Below are positions 48,576 through 58,761 of a stretch of DNA of 64,000 bases, in pieces. The position numbers were made by a program, and so were the translations under genes. The notes under the pieces are model-generated. The model saw only the letters and a program-made list of their open reading frames with translations. It was not told where the DNA came from and made no database searches. The stretch is from NCBI RefSeq assembly GCF_000805675.1, contig NZ_JSEF01000015.1, positions 124,001 to 188,000 of the forward strand, written 5' to 3'. Numbering within the stretch: the first letter of the stretch is position 1; each line of letters opens with the position of its first letter. This DNA is from Corynebacterium minutissimum. Lineage in GTDB: Bacteria > Actinomycetota > Actinomycetes > Mycobacteriales > Mycobacteriaceae.

Positions 48576-48702
48576 ACCCCAGCCACGCCACGCGGACGCC
48601 CACCACCGGGCCTCCGCGACATCGGCGATCCCACATCCAGGTTGGACGCTAAAACGGGTAAACCCCCAGACCGTTTGATCGATCGGGGGTGGTTAAGCCT
48701 GA

Positions 48703-51012
48703 TTAGAAGCCGGCTTTCTTCAGAGCGTCAGCCATCGAGCCGCCGCCGCGGTCGGCGCGGCCGCGGTCGGAGCGCCCGCTGCTACGAGCGGAAGTGCGGC
48801 GCGAGTTCTTTCCACCCGAGCGGCCACCATCGTTATTCCCATTTCGGCGCTTGGGGGCGGGCTGGCCGGGTTCGTCGTCAAGCCGCAGCGACAAGCCAAT
48901 GCGCTGGCGCTCCACGTCGACTTCCATGACCTTCACCTTGACAACCTGGCCCGAACGAACCACATCGTGCGGGTCGGAAACAAACTTGCGGCTCATGGCG
49001 GAGACGTGGACGAGACCATCCTGGTGCACGCCCACATCGATAAACGCGCCAAAGGCCGCCACGTTCGTCACGGTGCCCTCCAGAATCATGCCCGGTTTCA
49101 AGTCCGAGACCTTGTCCACGCCTTCCTTGAACGTCGCGGTCTTGAACTCCGGGCGCGGGTCGCGGCCGGGCTTGTCCAGCTCCGCGATGATGTCCGTAAC
49201 GGTTGGCACACCAAAGGTCTCGTCAGCGAAGTCGGATGGAGCAAGCTTGGCGAGCACCCGAGAATTACCAATGAGCTCCGACACTCCCAAGCCGGTCTTC
49301 TCCGCGATGCGCGCTACCACCGGGTAGGCCTCCGGGTGCACGGCCGAGGCATCGAGCGGATCCTTGCCACCGTTGATGCGCAAGAAGCCTGCGGACTGCT
49401 CGAAAGCTTTCGGACCCAAGCGCGGCACCTTCTTCAGCTCCTTGCGCGAAGCAAACATCCCGTTCTCATCGCGGTAGGCCACAATGTTGGCGGCAATCGT
49501 GGAATTCACGCCGGCTACGCGCTCCAGCAACGGGGCTGATGCCGTATTAAGGTCCACGCCAACGCCATTGACGGCAGCCTCCACCACGCCGTCGAGGGTG
49601 CGGGCAAGCGCCACCTGGTTGACGTCGTGCTGGTACTGCCCCACGCCAATCGCCTTCGGGTCAATCTTCACCAGCTCCGCCAGCGGGTCCTGCAGGCGGC
49701 GTGCGATCGACACTGCGCCGCGCAAGGAGACGTCCATGTCGGGGAATTCGTCAGCCGCCAGCTGCGAGGCTGAGTAGACGGAGGCGCCTGCCTCAGACAC
49801 CACCACCGGCGTGGGGCGCGCACCGCCGGCCTGCGCAATAAGGTCCGCGACTTGACCTGCGAGCTTCTCCGTCTCACGCGAAGCAGTACCGTTGCCAATC
49901 GCCATGAGGTCCACCGAATGAGCAGCGCTTAGCGACGCCAACTCCCTCACCGCCTCCGCCCACTTCTGCTGTGGCTGGTGCGGGTAGACAATCGTGGTGG
50001 CTAAGACCTTGCCCGTTGGGTCGACAACCGCGCACTTCACGCCATTGCGGTAACCGGGGTCTAAGCCCAGGGTGGCGCGCTGGCCAGCCGGAGCGGCCAA
50101 GAGAACGTCGCGCAGGTTGGTGGCGAAGACCTTGAGAGCGCCTTCCTCGGCCTTTTCCTTGAGGCGCATGCGCACGTCGAGGCCCGAGGAGATGGAGAGT
50201 TTGGTGCGCCAGCCCCAGCGGACGGCGTCGGCAAGCCAGCGCGAGGAAGCGACATCCAGGTCGAAGCGGTCAGCAATCAGGCCCTCATACACAGCATCAT
50301 CGCCAGCATCGAGGTTGAGCTGCAGCACGCCCTCATTCTCACCGCGCAACAGCGCCAGGATGCGGTGCGAAGGCAATTTCTCAAAGGGCTCAGAAAATTC
50401 GAAGTAGTCTTTGAACTTCGTTCCCTCTGCCTCTTTACCTTCCACCACGCCGGCGTTCATGGAACCGCTAGAGTACATGCGCTCGCGCACCTCACCAACG
50501 AGGTCGGCATCCAGCGCGAAACGGTCGATGAGGATCGACCGTGCGCCGTCGAGAGCCTTCTTGGTGTCTTCAAACCCCTCGGTGAGGTACTCCCCCGCCA
50601 GCTCGGACGGATCCGCCGAGGGGTTCTCAATGAGCTTATCCGTAAGCGGCTCCAGGCCTGCCTCGCGCGCGATATCCGCCTTCGTCTTGCGGCGCTTCTT
50701 GTACGGCAAGTAAAGGTCTTCCAGGCGGGCCTTGGTCTCACAGGCCACGATGAGCGCGCGCAACTCCTCGGTCAGCTTGCCCTGCTCCTCAATCGCGGCG
50801 AGCACCGCTTCCTTGCGCTCCTCCAGTTCCCGCAGGTAGGTCGAGCGCTCCTCGATGATGCGCAGCTGGGAATCATCCAACCCGCCGGTGGCTTCTTTGC
50901 GGTAGCGGGCGATGAACGGAACAGTATTTCCCTCCGCCATGAGCTTAAGGGCGGCGTCGACGAACTGTTCTTTCACGCCCAGCTCGCCGGCGATGGTGGC
51001 TGCGATATTCAC
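48703..51012 (-). CDS. tex: Tex-family RNA-binding transcription accessory protein
   Basis: A 769-residue Tex protein, helical N-terminal half, YqgF-like nuclease fold in the middle ([17 protein letters not shown], about 325), helix-hairpin-helix region (about 495-570) and a C-terminal S1 domain ([21 protein letters not shown], about 640-710), ending in a Gly/Arg/Ser-rich tail. Tex affects transcription and toxin expression in other bacteria. It starts at GTG 51012 with AAAGAGG upstream. Confidence 0.95.
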   Translation of the reverse strand: MNIAATIAGELGVKEQFVDAALKLMAEGNTVPFIARYRKEATGGLDDSQLRIIEERSTYLRELEERKEAVLAAIEEQGKLTEELRALIVACETKARLEDLYLPYKKRRKTKADIAREAGLEPLTDKLIENPSADPSELAGEYLTEGFEDTKKALDGARSILIDRFALDADLVGEVRERMYSSGSMNAGVVEGKEAEGTKFKDYFEFSEPFEKLPSHRILALLRGENEGVLQLNLDAGDDAVYEGLIADRFDLDVASSRWLADAVRWGWRTKLSISSGLDVRMRLKEKAEEGALKVFATNLRDVLLAAPAGQRATLGLDPGYRNGVKCAVVDPTGKVLATTIVYPHQPQQKWAEAVRELASLSAAHSVDLMAIGNGTASRETEKLAGQVADLIAQAGGARPTPVVVSEAGASVYSASQLAADEFPDMDVSLRGAVSIARRLQDPLAELVKIDPKAIGVGQYQHDVNQVALARTLDGVVEAAVNGVGVDLNTASAPLLERVAGVNSTIAANIVAYRDENGMFASRKELKKVPRLGPKAFEQSAGFLRINGGKDPLDASAVHPEAYPVVARIAEKTGLGVSELIGNSRVLAKLAPSDFADETFGVPTVTDIIAELDKPGRDPRPEFKTATFKEGVDKVSDLKPGMILEGTVTNVAAFGAFIDVGVHQDGLVHVSAMSRKFVSDPHDVVRSGQVVKVKVMEVDVERQRIGLSLRLDDEPGQPAPKRRNGNNDGGRSGGKNSRRTSARSSGRSDRGRADRGGGSMADALKKAGF

Positions 51013-51054
51013 AAAACCTCTTTGTATGGGTCGGGGACTTAAGACCTTCCCACC

Positions 51055-51423
51055 CTATACCCCGCCCTGCCACGCGCAGGAAGTGCCTAGCCCAAACTCG
51101 GTATGCCCAATTTCCGAGGTTCCGTACCACAAGGTATGCGGCGGCAGGCAGTCTGCAACGACTATGGTCACCTTCGTCAGCGGTAAATCTGAAGAGCCGT
51201 TGACGATGACGCGCCACACGTGCTCGCTTACCGGCGCGTAGCCATGTGTGGTCATGTACTCATTGACCAGGATGTTGTCCGGCTCGCAGGTAAAGGACAC
51301 GATCTCAGCATTGATGTCACGCGGTTCGACGCCGCCCTCGCGTAGGCGCTGTGGCATGTCCGCTAGGACCTTGTTCCATTCAGCTTCGGTCATCAAGATT
51401 GACAGGTCAGTGCTCACGTCCAT
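51055..51423 (-). CDS. Small conserved-looking protein of unknown function
   Basis: A 122-residue soluble protein, mildly acidic, with the phrases [23 protein letters not shown] and [24 protein letters not shown] do not recognise the family. The start at 51423 has an excellent AAGGAGG 5 nt upstream and overlaps the end of trmD by 10 nt, indicating translational coupling, so the gene is likely real. No signal peptide, membrane helix or repeat is seen. Located between trmD and tex. Confidence 0.7.
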   Translation of the reverse strand: MDVSTDLSILMTEAEWNKVLADMPQRLREGGVEPRDINAEIVSFTCEPDNILVNEYMTTHGYAPVSEHVWRVIVNGSSDLPLTKVTIVVADCLPPHTLWYGTSEIGHTEFGLGTSCAWQGGV

Positions 51424-52268
51424 GACGTCTCCTCCTTCAGTGCTTCAAGATATGCGCGGTCGGCAGCATCTAGTTCAGCGGTCTCCAGCAGCTCAGGCCG
51501 GCGCTGCAGTGTCCGCTTCAGCGACTGTTCGCGGCGCCAGCGATCCACCTTGGCATGGTCGCCGGACGTCAGAACGTCTGGAACGGAAAGGCCACGCCAC
51601 TCGCGAGGCTTGGTGTAGCTCGGGCCTTCCAAAAGACCGTCAGAGAAAGAATCCTCCTCGTGGGATCTCCGATTGCCCAGCACTCCCGGGATAAGGCGTA
51701 CCACGGCCTCCGCGATGACAAGTGCAGCCACCTCACCGCCGATGAGCACGTAGTCCCCGATGGAAACTTCCCGCACGCGGTAGCGCTTAGCAGCATCCTC
51801 CACCACGCGCTGGTCAATCCCCTCATAGCGCCCGCAGGCGAACACAATGTGTTCCTCAGCCGACCACGCCTGGGCGTCTTCCTGTGTAAAAGGCTTTCCG
51901 GCGGGAGTCGGCACGATAAGCAGAGGTTTTTCTTCGGCGCTGGGCTCGGCATAAGCATGGGATTCCACGCCGTGGATATCGTCGTGTCGCGGCTTTGACA
52001 GGTGCGGCAGGGCACTGTCGAGATCGGACGCGGAGGCGGTGCCAGAGGAGACGTCGTCAAGCGCAGGGCCCCACACCTCAGGTTTCATCACCATCCCGGG
52101 CCCGCCACCATACGGGGAATCATCGACGGACTTGTGCACGTCCATAGCCCATTGACGCAGGTCATGCACACCCACGGCGAGCTTTCCCTGCTCAATCGCC
52201 TTGCCTAGCAGCGCGTGCCGCAGCGGGTCGAGGTACTCGGGAAAAATAGTGACAACGTCGATTCTCAT
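51414..52268 (-). CDS. trmD: tRNA (guanine-N1)-methyltransferase TrmD
   Basis: A 284-residue SPOUT methyltransferase for m1G37 in tRNA. The N-terminus [16 protein letters not shown], the [11 protein letters not shown] block and the knot regions [11 protein letters not shown] and [14 protein letters not shown] are present. Between residues about 70 and 115 it has an insert (with [13 protein letters not shown] and AEPSAEEK) making it longer than E. coli TrmD (255). ATG overlaps the rimM stop by 4 nt. Confidence 0.95.
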   Translation of the reverse strand: MRIDVVTIFPEYLDPLRHALLGKAIEQGKLAVGVHDLRQWAMDVHKSVDDSPYGGGPGMVMKPEVWGPALDDVSSGTASASDLDSALPHLSKPRHDDIHGVESHAYAEPSAEEKPLLIVPTPAGKPFTQEDAQAWSAEEHIVFACGRYEGIDQRVVEDAAKRYRVREVSIGDYVLIGGEVAALVIAEAVVRLIPGVLGNRRSHEEDSFSDGLLEGPSYTKPREWRGLSVPDVLTSGDHAKVDRWRREQSLKRTLQRRPELLETAELDAADRAYLEALKEETSWT

Positions 52269-52765
52269 AGCTCGAGCAGCCCCTCCGGCGGGGTAATGGT
52301 GCAGGTGCCGGCATCAAGGTCAACGTCCGGGACAATCGCCTCGACGAAAGGAACCAGCACTTCTTTACCGCTCGCCAGCTCTACTTCGAGTAGTGACTGC
52401 GTAGGGCCGTGCGTCACGCCGGTTACTTCACCAACGTCCTGGCCGTCCAGTCGTACGCGCAGCCCTTCCAGCTCGTGGTCATAGAAACCGTCATCGTCCG
52501 GATCCTCGATAGGCTCAGCAAAGAACTGGGTTCCTCGCAACGAGTCTGCCGCGGTACGGTCAGGGATTTCTTTAAAGCTAATAAGCAGACGCCCCTTATG
52601 CGCTCGGAGGGTGGCGATAGTGAGCTCGTGTTCCTTCTTTCCTTGTTTGCCATGAAGGACCTCGCCCACAACGTAGCGTTCCTCCGGGGAATCCGTGGTT
52701 ACCTCGACGACAACCTCGCCTTTGATGCCGTGGGATTTCACCACGCGGCCGATAAGTAGTTCCAT
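52265..52765 (-). CDS. rimM: Ribosome maturation factor RimM
   Basis: A 166-residue protein for 16S rRNA 3'-domain maturation. It begins [22 protein letters not shown], with the central Trp-free [11 protein letters not shown] motif and the PRC-barrel C-terminus ([20 protein letters not shown]). It overlaps trmD by 4 nt and diverges from the cupin gene with 33 nt between starts. Confidence 0.94.
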   Translation of the reverse strand: MELLIGRVVKSHGIKGEVVVEVTTDSPEERYVVGEVLHGKQGKKEHELTIATLRAHKGRLLISFKEIPDRTAADSLRGTQFFAEPIEDPDDDGFYDHELEGLRVRLDGQDVGEVTGVTHGPTQSLLEVELASGKEVLVPFVEAIVPDVDLDAGTCTITPPEGLLEL

Positions 52766-52798
52766 GCCTTAAAGCTTAACGGGATAGCCTGGGAAAGT

Positions 52799-53197
52799 AT
52801 GACTAACCTTCCCATCAATGATGCCACCACGTTCGGCGATGCGACCCACGACGGTTCCGTGCTCACTGCTCTGAACCTGCTCGACGAAGCTCCGGCTCCT
52901 GATTCCACGCGCCCACGCCCGGCGGTCAAACGCGTGCTTAGTGCCGACGGTGCGAACCTGATTCTCTTTTCATTCACGCCTGGCCAGGATCTTCCCGACC
53001 ACAAAGCCGCACACCCGATTACGGTCCAGGTTCTGCATGGTTCAGTAACCTTTAGCTGCGGTGAACAGGAAGAACCCCTCACTCCTGGACGTATCGTGCA
53101 CCTACCGGCATATGCGCCCCATGCGGTGGCTTGTCGCGATGAACCGGCGCTCATGCTGCTCACGATGTTAACGCCGAACACTGGCCCTAATGTATAG
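52799..53197 (+). CDS. Cupin-domain protein
   Basis: A 132-residue small cupin. Metal-binding positions are partly kept: DLPDHKAAHPITVQVLHGSV (cupin motif 1, with His, His and no clear Glu) and PAYAPHAVAC (motif 2 His). Such proteins bind small molecules or metals; specific role unknown. It lies 23 nt upstream of a TetR regulator gene in the same orientation, so the regulator may control it. Confidence 0.8.
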   Translation: MTNLPINDATTFGDATHDGSVLTALNLLDEAPAPDSTRPRPAVKRVLSADGANLILFSFTPGQDLPDHKAAHPITVQVLHGSVTFSCGEQEEPLTPGRIVHLPAYAPHAVACRDEPALMLLTMLTPNTGPNV

Positions 53198-53220
53198 ACA
53201 CGTAGTAGCATCGTTCTATC

Positions 53221-53889
53221 GTGAACAGTTCTAAGCCTTACCACCACGGAAATTTGCATGAGGCGATCCTCCACGAGGCGATCGCCCTTGGCCGCGAAGG
53301 AGGCCCCCAAGCCGTCACCATTCGCGCGGCCACTCGTGCGGTCGGTGTCTCCCCCACGGCGGCGTACCGCCACTTTAGAGACCAAGCCGAGCTTCTCGAC
53401 GCCGTCTCTGACGTCGCCACCGCTGAGCTCATCACCCGTCTCAGCGCCGCCTTCCAGGACACCGAGGGCACCATCGTGGACAAGATGATGGCGGCCGGGT
53501 TTGCCTACTACCACTACGCCCTCGATGAGCCAGACTTCTTCGAATGCATGATGGCCTCACGTGGCTACGACATTCCCGGCGGCTTGGCAACCGCGACCGA
53601 CGGCCCTAACGAGGACCCACGCGTACAAGCTGCGCATAACTTTTATTGCTACATGGAGCAATACGCTCGTGAATGCGGCCAGGTCCCAGACCGGAAGCAC
53701 ATGATGCGCAATTGCTTGGCGGGGTGGTCTACGGTGCATGGCTTTACCGTCCTGTGCACGAGCGGCCACTTAGCGTCGCTATCAGATGAGCAAAGGGAGG
53801 AGATGGCGAAGGCTGTCTTTGCCTCTGCCATTCGCGGCTTGGACTTTGAGAATTCCTCGGATCCTCACCGCAGTTACAAGAAGTCATAA
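53221..53889 (+). CDS. TetR-family transcriptional regulator
   Basis: A 222-residue repressor. The N-terminal helix-turn-helix is clear (residues about 10-55: HEAIALGREGGPQAVTIRAA, GVSPTAAYRHFRDQAEL); the rest is a helical ligand-binding domain with a WHG-like WSTVHGFTVL block. It starts with GTG 53221. Probably regulates the cupin gene and itself. A terminator shared with rpsP follows. Confidence 0.88.
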   Translation: MNSSKPYHHGNLHEAILHEAIALGREGGPQAVTIRAATRAVGVSPTAAYRHFRDQAELLDAVSDVATAELITRLSAAFQDTEGTIVDKMMAAGFAYYHYALDEPDFFECMMASRGYDIPGGLATATDGPNEDPRVQAAHNFYCYMEQYARECGQVPDRKHMMRNCLAGWSTVHGFTVLCTSGHLASLSDEQREEMAKAVFASAIRGLDFENSSDPHRSYKKS

Positions 53890-53890
53890 A

Positions 53891-53925
53891 AAATCCCCGC
53901 TGGCCATTACAGGCAAGCGGGGATT
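53891..53925. terminator. Bidirectional terminator between tetR and rpsP
   Basis: AATCCCCGCT and AGCGGGGATT pair (around 53892-53925) with a 14-nt loop. A-run on the left gives a T-run on the minus strand for rpsP; the other side reads ATTAAGTATTT. Confidence 0.85.
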
Positions 53926-53942
53926 AAGTATTTCGAGTGCGA

Positions 53943-54467
53943 TTACTCTGCGGACTCTTCGGTCTCAGCAGACTCGGACTCCTCGGCCTCAGCGGCCTCT
54001 TCCTCAGCCTTTGCAGCCTCAGCAGCAGCGGCCTCCTCGGCAGCCTTCTCAGCGGCAGCCTTAGCCTCGGCCTCTTCCTTGGCCTTACGCTTCTTCTCGG
54101 TGATGGCCTCGATAGTCGGGCCATTGTTGGCCTCAGCCAGAGCAGCGTTGAAGAGATCCAGCTTGGACGGCTTCTCCTCAGCAACCTTCAGGGTGCCCTC
54201 TGCGCCCGGCAGACCCTTGAACTTCTGCCAGTCACCGGTCACCTTGAGCAGAGCGAGAACCGGCTCGGTCGGCTGAGCGCCGACGCCCAGCCAGTACTGT
54301 GCGCGCTCGGAATCGATCTGGATGAGGGACGGCTCCTGCTTCGGCTGGTAGATACCGATGTTCTCGATAGCCTTGCCGGAACGACGGGTGCGGGCGTCAG
54401 CAACAATGACGCGGTACTCAGCGTTGCGGATCTTACCGATACGCTGCAGCTTAATCTTTACAGCCAT
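53943..54467 (-). CDS. rpsP: 30S ribosomal protein S16
   Basis: A 174-residue S16. Residues 1-80 are the usual domain ([29 protein letters not shown] split as [17 protein letters not shown] and [36 protein letters not shown]). The last about 65 residues are an Ala/Glu/Ser-rich acidic tail with EAEE and ESAE repeats, absent from E. coli S16 (82 residues) but common in actinobacteria. Confidence 0.96.
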   Translation of the reverse strand: MAVKIKLQRIGKIRNAEYRVIVADARTRRSGKAIENIGIYQPKQEPSLIQIDSERAQYWLGVGAQPTEPVLALLKVTGDWQKFKGLPGAEGTLKVAEEKPSKLDLFNAALAEANNGPTIEAITEKKRKAKEEAEAKAAAEKAAEEAAAAEAAKAEEEAAEAEESESAETEESAE

Positions 54468-54762
54468 GATTGGCTCCTTTTCTAGTCACCGGGCAGTGCA
54501 GGCACGCGCCTTGGAATGGCGCGCCGGTTCAACCCTTGGATTTATCCTGCGCGTGACGTGCCGGCCGTCCGTAGGCGGTTGCGGCGTTACGCAGAAATGA
54601 AGTTGTCAGTGTTATCCACGCACAGTACGCAGACAACCCCACTAACTTTAGCGATACAGGTGGAAAATAGGAAATCCACCCTTTCGCCGCACTATTATGC
54701 CCCTCCCCGTGAAAGGGGTAGTCTGTAATGCGGTCAATTCGCTGCCACACATAGATCTTTTT
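54468..54762. other. Intergenic region between rpsP and the acyltransferase gene
   Basis: About 295 nt without a convincing ORF. On the plus strand TATTAT (54693-54698) is a good -10 candidate, followed by a small CCCCT...AGGGG hairpin; a second possible -10 lies just before the ATG at 54763. On the minus strand it must contain the rpsP promoter, not resolved by eye. Confidence 0.4.
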
Positions 54763-57021
54763 ATGACTCAACAAGCCCCATCCAGATTCCGCTACCGCTA
54801 CGACCTTGACGGTCTGCGTGGCATCGCGATCGCTTTGGTCGTGATCTACCACGTCTTCGTCGGCCGTGTGTCGGGTGGCGTGGACGTCTTCCTGTTGCTG
54901 TCCGGTTACTTCTTCCTGGGTTCCCAGCTTCGCTACGCCGCACGCCCGAATGCCTCCCTCAACCCGTGGTGGCCCATCTGGCGAACGATTCGCCGCCTCG
55001 TGCCCGCCCTAGTGCTGGTTATCGGCGCAAGCTATATTCTCGTGCGGCTGTTCGCCCCAGAGCTCATGAACACCGAGCTCACCAAGCAGATTACGGCGAC
55101 GGTCTTTTACTACCAGAACTGGGAGCTGGCACGCCAGAATGCCGACTACGCGGCGGCATCCGCGACGACGTCTCCCCTGCAGCACATGTGGTCCATGGCA
55201 GTGCAGGGACAGTTCTATCTCATCGGCATCCTGTTCGCCCTTGGTTTGGCGGCGTTCATGCGGCTGCGCCCGAAGAACACCGGGCTTACTCCCCAGCGTT
55301 TCCCCACCGTTAATTCAATTGCTGGCCCCATTCTTATTGTGGTCACCATCGCGTCCTTCGCCTATGCCAGCCGTGACGGCCTTTTCGGCACCCCGGAGAA
55401 CTACTATTCCACATGGTCGCGTGCGTGGGAACTCACCTTAGGTGCTGTTCTGGTGATTTATGGCTCGCGGCTGCAGATGCCGCAGCGCCTGTCCAACATC
55501 GCCACTGCCGTGGGTTTGACGGCCCTGGCCTGCACGGGCCTTGTCATCTCCGATACCTTGGCATTCCCTGGCCCGCTGTCGCTGCTGCCAATTGGCGGCG
55601 CTGTACTCATCATCATCGGCTCCGGCGGTTCCTTCTCCCGAGTGCTGACCTCCCGTATCTCGCGCGGGCTAGGAGACATTGCTTACCCACTCTATCTGTG
55701 GCACTGGCCCCTGCTCATTATCTTTACGGTAGCTCTCGGCCTGGAAACTCCTCCTTGGTGGCTGGGCGTCATCATCATCGCGGTGTCGCTGGGGTTGGCG
55801 GATGTGACACATCGATTCGTCGAGAAGCCCCTGCGTCAGCACCGCAAACGCCCGCTTGCCGACGACCTCCCGGTCCAACGTGGCCTCGCTGACCTGCGGA
55901 CCCGAAAGGGCGCTGCCCGCGGAGTTGGCGGTGTCGTGGTGGCCGCCTGCACCGTGGCGCTCGTGGCTATTCAGCCACTGTGGGCACGTACTTTGGACGA
56001 GGCCAATGCTGAGGTGCTGGATCCGGCGCTCTACCCAGGAGCAACCACCTTCCCCTATGGCATCACGCCTCCCGATAACGTCGAGTTTAAGCCTGACCCC
56101 ATCCTGGCGCGCGGTATTACCCCGCCGGTGGCGGATAACTGGTGCTTCATTCCGGAAGGCCAACCCACGGACTTCTTCTTCGAAACCCGCAGAGACGGCG
56201 AAACTCCCTGTGTCTTTGGCGATATGGATTCCGATGTCGAAGTGTTCTTGGTAGGCGGTTCACACGCCGAGCAGTACTCCTCTGCTTTGGATTACTTGGG
56301 CCGTGAGATGGGCTTTAAGCTTGTCCCGCTCACTCGTGTGGGCTGCCCAATTGAGTTGGGCGATGAGCTCTCCGTGAAGCCCGAGTGCGCGGAATGGAGC
56401 AAACATGCCGTGCAGCGCATCATCGATGCTGACCCAGCCTTGGTGGTGTCGAACTCTACCCGTCCGGGTCAGCCCTTCGGCCACGGCCCTGACGCGGTCC
56501 CGCCAGGCTACAAAGCTTTTTGGGACGAGCTGGCCAAGCACGAGATTCCTTTCGTAGGCTTCCGCGATAATCCGTGGGGTTTTGATGATGAAGGTAACGG
56601 TCTGGAGTTTGATGAATGCTACGTTGCCACCAAGGATGCCCTGGGCTGTGGCATGCGCTTCGAGGAGGTCTACGAGAGCTACGACCCTGGTGCCGCAGTG
56701 TTGTCGGAGTACCAGAACATGCTGGCGGTGGATACCTCGAAGTGGTTCTGCAACGATGCCGGCGACTGCCCCGTTGTCATCGGCAACGTGATGGTCTACC
56801 GCGATATGCATCACTTCACGAAGGCCTTCGCGGATTCCATGATCCCACTCATCCGTGACATCATCACTCCGATCCTCAACGGTGAAACGGTACAGCAAGA
56901 AGCCCCGGAGATTCCGGCGCAAGCAGCAGCCGCCGATTCACAGCAGTCCACTCCTGCGCCCACCTCAACGCGCAATCAGCCTGTCCCCTACCCGCTGTAC
57001 CCGGCAGGCCAGGCTATCTAA
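54763..57021 (+). CDS. Membrane acyltransferase with SGNH-like domain (OatA/OafA type)
   Basis: A 752-residue protein. The first about 380 residues form an acyltransferase-3 domain with ten or more membrane helices (opening YDLDGLRGIAIALVVIYHVF, with the RxxP region and WSMAVQGQFYLI). After a linker, the extracytoplasmic C-terminal domain has VFLVGGSHAEQYSS (Ser nucleophile, about 513) and DMHHFTKAFAD (Asp/His, about 690), as in SGNH esterase-transferases. It ends in a Pro/Gln/Ala-rich tail. It probably acylates peptidoglycan or a surface glycan. Start at 54763; a longer frame is possible. Confidence 0.9.
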   Translation: MTQQAPSRFRYRYDLDGLRGIAIALVVIYHVFVGRVSGGVDVFLLLSGYFFLGSQLRYAARPNASLNPWWPIWRTIRRLVPALVLVIGASYILVRLFAPELMNTELTKQITATVFYYQNWELARQNADYAAASATTSPLQHMWSMAVQGQFYLIGILFALGLAAFMRLRPKNTGLTPQRFPTVNSIAGPILIVVTIASFAYASRDGLFGTPENYYSTWSRAWELTLGAVLVIYGSRLQMPQRLSNIATAVGLTALACTGLVISDTLAFPGPLSLLPIGGAVLIIIGSGGSFSRVLTSRISRGLGDIAYPLYLWHWPLLIIFTVALGLETPPWWLGVIIIAVSLGLADVTHRFVEKPLRQHRKRPLADDLPVQRGLADLRTRKGAARGVGGVVVAACTVALVAIQPLWARTLDEANAEVLDPALYPGATTFPYGITPPDNVEFKPDPILARGITPPVADNWCFIPEGQPTDFFFETRRDGETPCVFGDMDSDVEVFLVGGSHAEQYSSALDYLGREMGFKLVPLTRVGCPIELGDELSVKPECAEWSKHAVQRIIDADPALVVSNSTRPGQPFGHGPDAVPPGYKAFWDELAKHEIPFVGFRDNPWGFDDEGNGLEFDECYVATKDALGCGMRFEEVYESYDPGAAVLSEYQNMLAVDTSKWFCNDAGDCPVVIGNVMVYRDMHHFTKAFADSMIPLIRDIITPILNGETVQQEAPEIPAQAAAADSQQSTPAPTSTRNQPVPYPLYPAGQAI

Positions 57022-57061
57022 GGAGCCTATCCAATAGGGCCTATCCACGATAGGCCGGAAA

Positions 57062-57093
57062 AATGGCCCGTGGGATGTTTCCCACGGGCCATT
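57062..57093. terminator. Bidirectional terminator between the acyltransferase gene and ffh
   Basis: AATGGCCCGTGGG pairs with CCCACGGGCCATT; the loop is 6 nt. It lies 40 nt after the acyltransferase stop and 12 nt beyond the ffh stop. Confidence 0.88.
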
Positions 57094-57105
57094 AGTGTGC
57101 TGCGG

Positions 57106-58713
57106 TTACTTCTTCTTGCCCTGACCGAAGTCGAGGTTGTTGAGGTCGATATTCTCCATGCCCTTCGGCATCTTCATATCGCTGAGGTCCGGCATTCCGC
57201 CGCCCATCTGCTCCTGGAGCTTCTGCAGCTCCTGCATCGACGGCATTCCGCCGCCCATTCCCGGCATGCCACCGCCGCCGCCACGGCGCTTTGGCGGCTT
57301 GCGCTTGCCGTTCTTGCCCTTGCGGCCCTTCGGCTTCTTCTTCGTCGCCGAGCGGCCGCCACCCATGCCCGGCATGCCGAAGCGGCCGGCCATCTGGTTC
57401 ATCATCTTCTTCGCTTCGTTGAAGCGCTCAATGAGCTGGTTGACATCGGAGACAGCCACGCCAGAACCGTTAGCGATGCGCTTGCGGCGCGAGGCGTTAA
57501 GGATCTTCGGATCTTCACGCTCCTGCGGGGTCATACCGCGGATGATGGCCTGGATGCGGTCGAGCTGCTTCTCATCAACCATGTCGGCGATCTGGTTCAT
57601 CTTGTTGCCGCCCGGCATCATCTTGAGCAGGTTGCCCATCGGCCCCAGGTTGCGCACCATGAGCATCATGTCCAAGAAGTCATTGAGCGTCATCTCGCCA
57701 GAGCTCATCTTCTTGGCGGCTTCTTCCGCCTTAGACTGATCCAGCTTGGATTCCGCCTGCTCAATAAGTGTGAGCAGGTCACCCATGCCCAGGATGCGCG
57801 AGGACATGCGCTCCGGGTGGAAGACATCGAAATCATCGAGCTTCTCACCGGTCGAGGCAAACATGATGGGCTTGCCGGTGACCTCACGAATGGAGAGTGC
57901 GGCACCACCGCGGGCGTCACCGTCCAGCTTGGTCAGGACGACGCCGGTAAAGTCCACACCGTCGCGGAAAGCCTCGGCGGTCTGGACGGCGTCCTGACCG
58001 ATCATTGAGTCGATGACGAAGAGGACCTCGTCGGGGTTGACCGCATCGCGGATGTTACGGGCCTGCGTCATCAAGGTTTCATCGATGCCGAGGCGGCCGG
58101 CGGTATCGATGATGACGATGTCGTGCTGCGTGCGCTTGGCTTCCTCAATACCGCGCTTGGCGACGTCCACCGGATCACCGTGCGACGTACCCATCTCATG
58201 CTCGTGGGAATCGAGGGAGGTACCCGGCTCCGGAGCGTAGACGTCAACGCCTGCGCGCTCGCCGACGATCTGCAGCTGCTGCACCGCTCCTGGGCGCTGA
58301 AGGTCACACGCGACCAGCATCGGAGTGTGGCCCTTGGACGCCAAGTGCTTGGAGAGCTTTCCTGCCAGGGTCGTCTTACCGGCACCTTGGAGGCCGGCAA
58401 GCATGATGACCGTTGGCGGGTTCTTCGCCAGGTTGAGGCGGCGAGTTTCACCACCGAGGATCTCGATGAGCTCCTCATTGACAATCTTGACAACCTGCTG
58501 CGCTGGGTTCAGTGCCTCAGAAACCTCGGCGCCGGCGGCGCGCTCCTTGATGCGCTTGATGAAGCCGCGAACGACGGTCAGCGAGACGTCGGCCTCCAGC
58601 AGCGCGAGGCGGATTTCGCGCGCGGTGGCATTAATGTCTGCCTCGGTCAGTTTGCCCTTGCCGCGCAGGCCTGACAGGGCTGATTGCAAGCGGTCAGACA
58701 AAGACTCAAACAC
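57106..58713 (-). CDS. ffh: Signal recognition particle protein Ffh
   Basis: A 535-residue SRP54 GTPase. N domain (about 1-90), G domain with GLQGAGKTT near 107-115, DTAGRLG and TKLDGDARGG, then the Met-rich M domain (about 325-430) that binds signal peptides and 4.5S RNA. The tail is Lys/Gly/Met-rich with several MPGMGGG units. The frame begins at a TTG six codons upstream, but GTG 58713 with GAGGGAG behind it is preferred. Separated from rpsP by the plus-strand acyltransferase. Confidence 0.96.
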   Translation of the reverse strand: MFESLSDRLQSALSGLRGKGKLTEADINATAREIRLALLEADVSLTVVRGFIKRIKERAAGAEVSEALNPAQQVVKIVNEELIEILGGETRRLNLAKNPPTVIMLAGLQGAGKTTLAGKLSKHLASKGHTPMLVACDLQRPGAVQQLQIVGERAGVDVYAPEPGTSLDSHEHEMGTSHGDPVDVAKRGIEEAKRTQHDIVIIDTAGRLGIDETLMTQARNIRDAVNPDEVLFVIDSMIGQDAVQTAEAFRDGVDFTGVVLTKLDGDARGGAALSIREVTGKPIMFASTGEKLDDFDVFHPERMSSRILGMGDLLTLIEQAESKLDQSKAEEAAKKMSSGEMTLNDFLDMMLMVRNLGPMGNLLKMMPGGNKMNQIADMVDEKQLDRIQAIIRGMTPQEREDPKILNASRRKRIANGSGVAVSDVNQLIERFNEAKKMMNQMAGRFGMPGMGGGRSATKKKPKGRKGKNGKRKPPKRRGGGGGMPGMGGGMPSMQELQKLQEQMGGGMPDLSDMKMPKGMENIDLNNLDFGQGKKK

Positions 58714-58761
58714 GTCGGAGTGCTCCCTCAACTATCGTCGATAATTTTTAACTCCCCCAGC

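Noticed and set aside
57240-57380. Gly/Met-rich repeats at the 3' end of ffh as a mobile or tandem repeat
   Set aside because: The MPGMGGG units are the ordinary low-complexity tail of actinobacterial Ffh.
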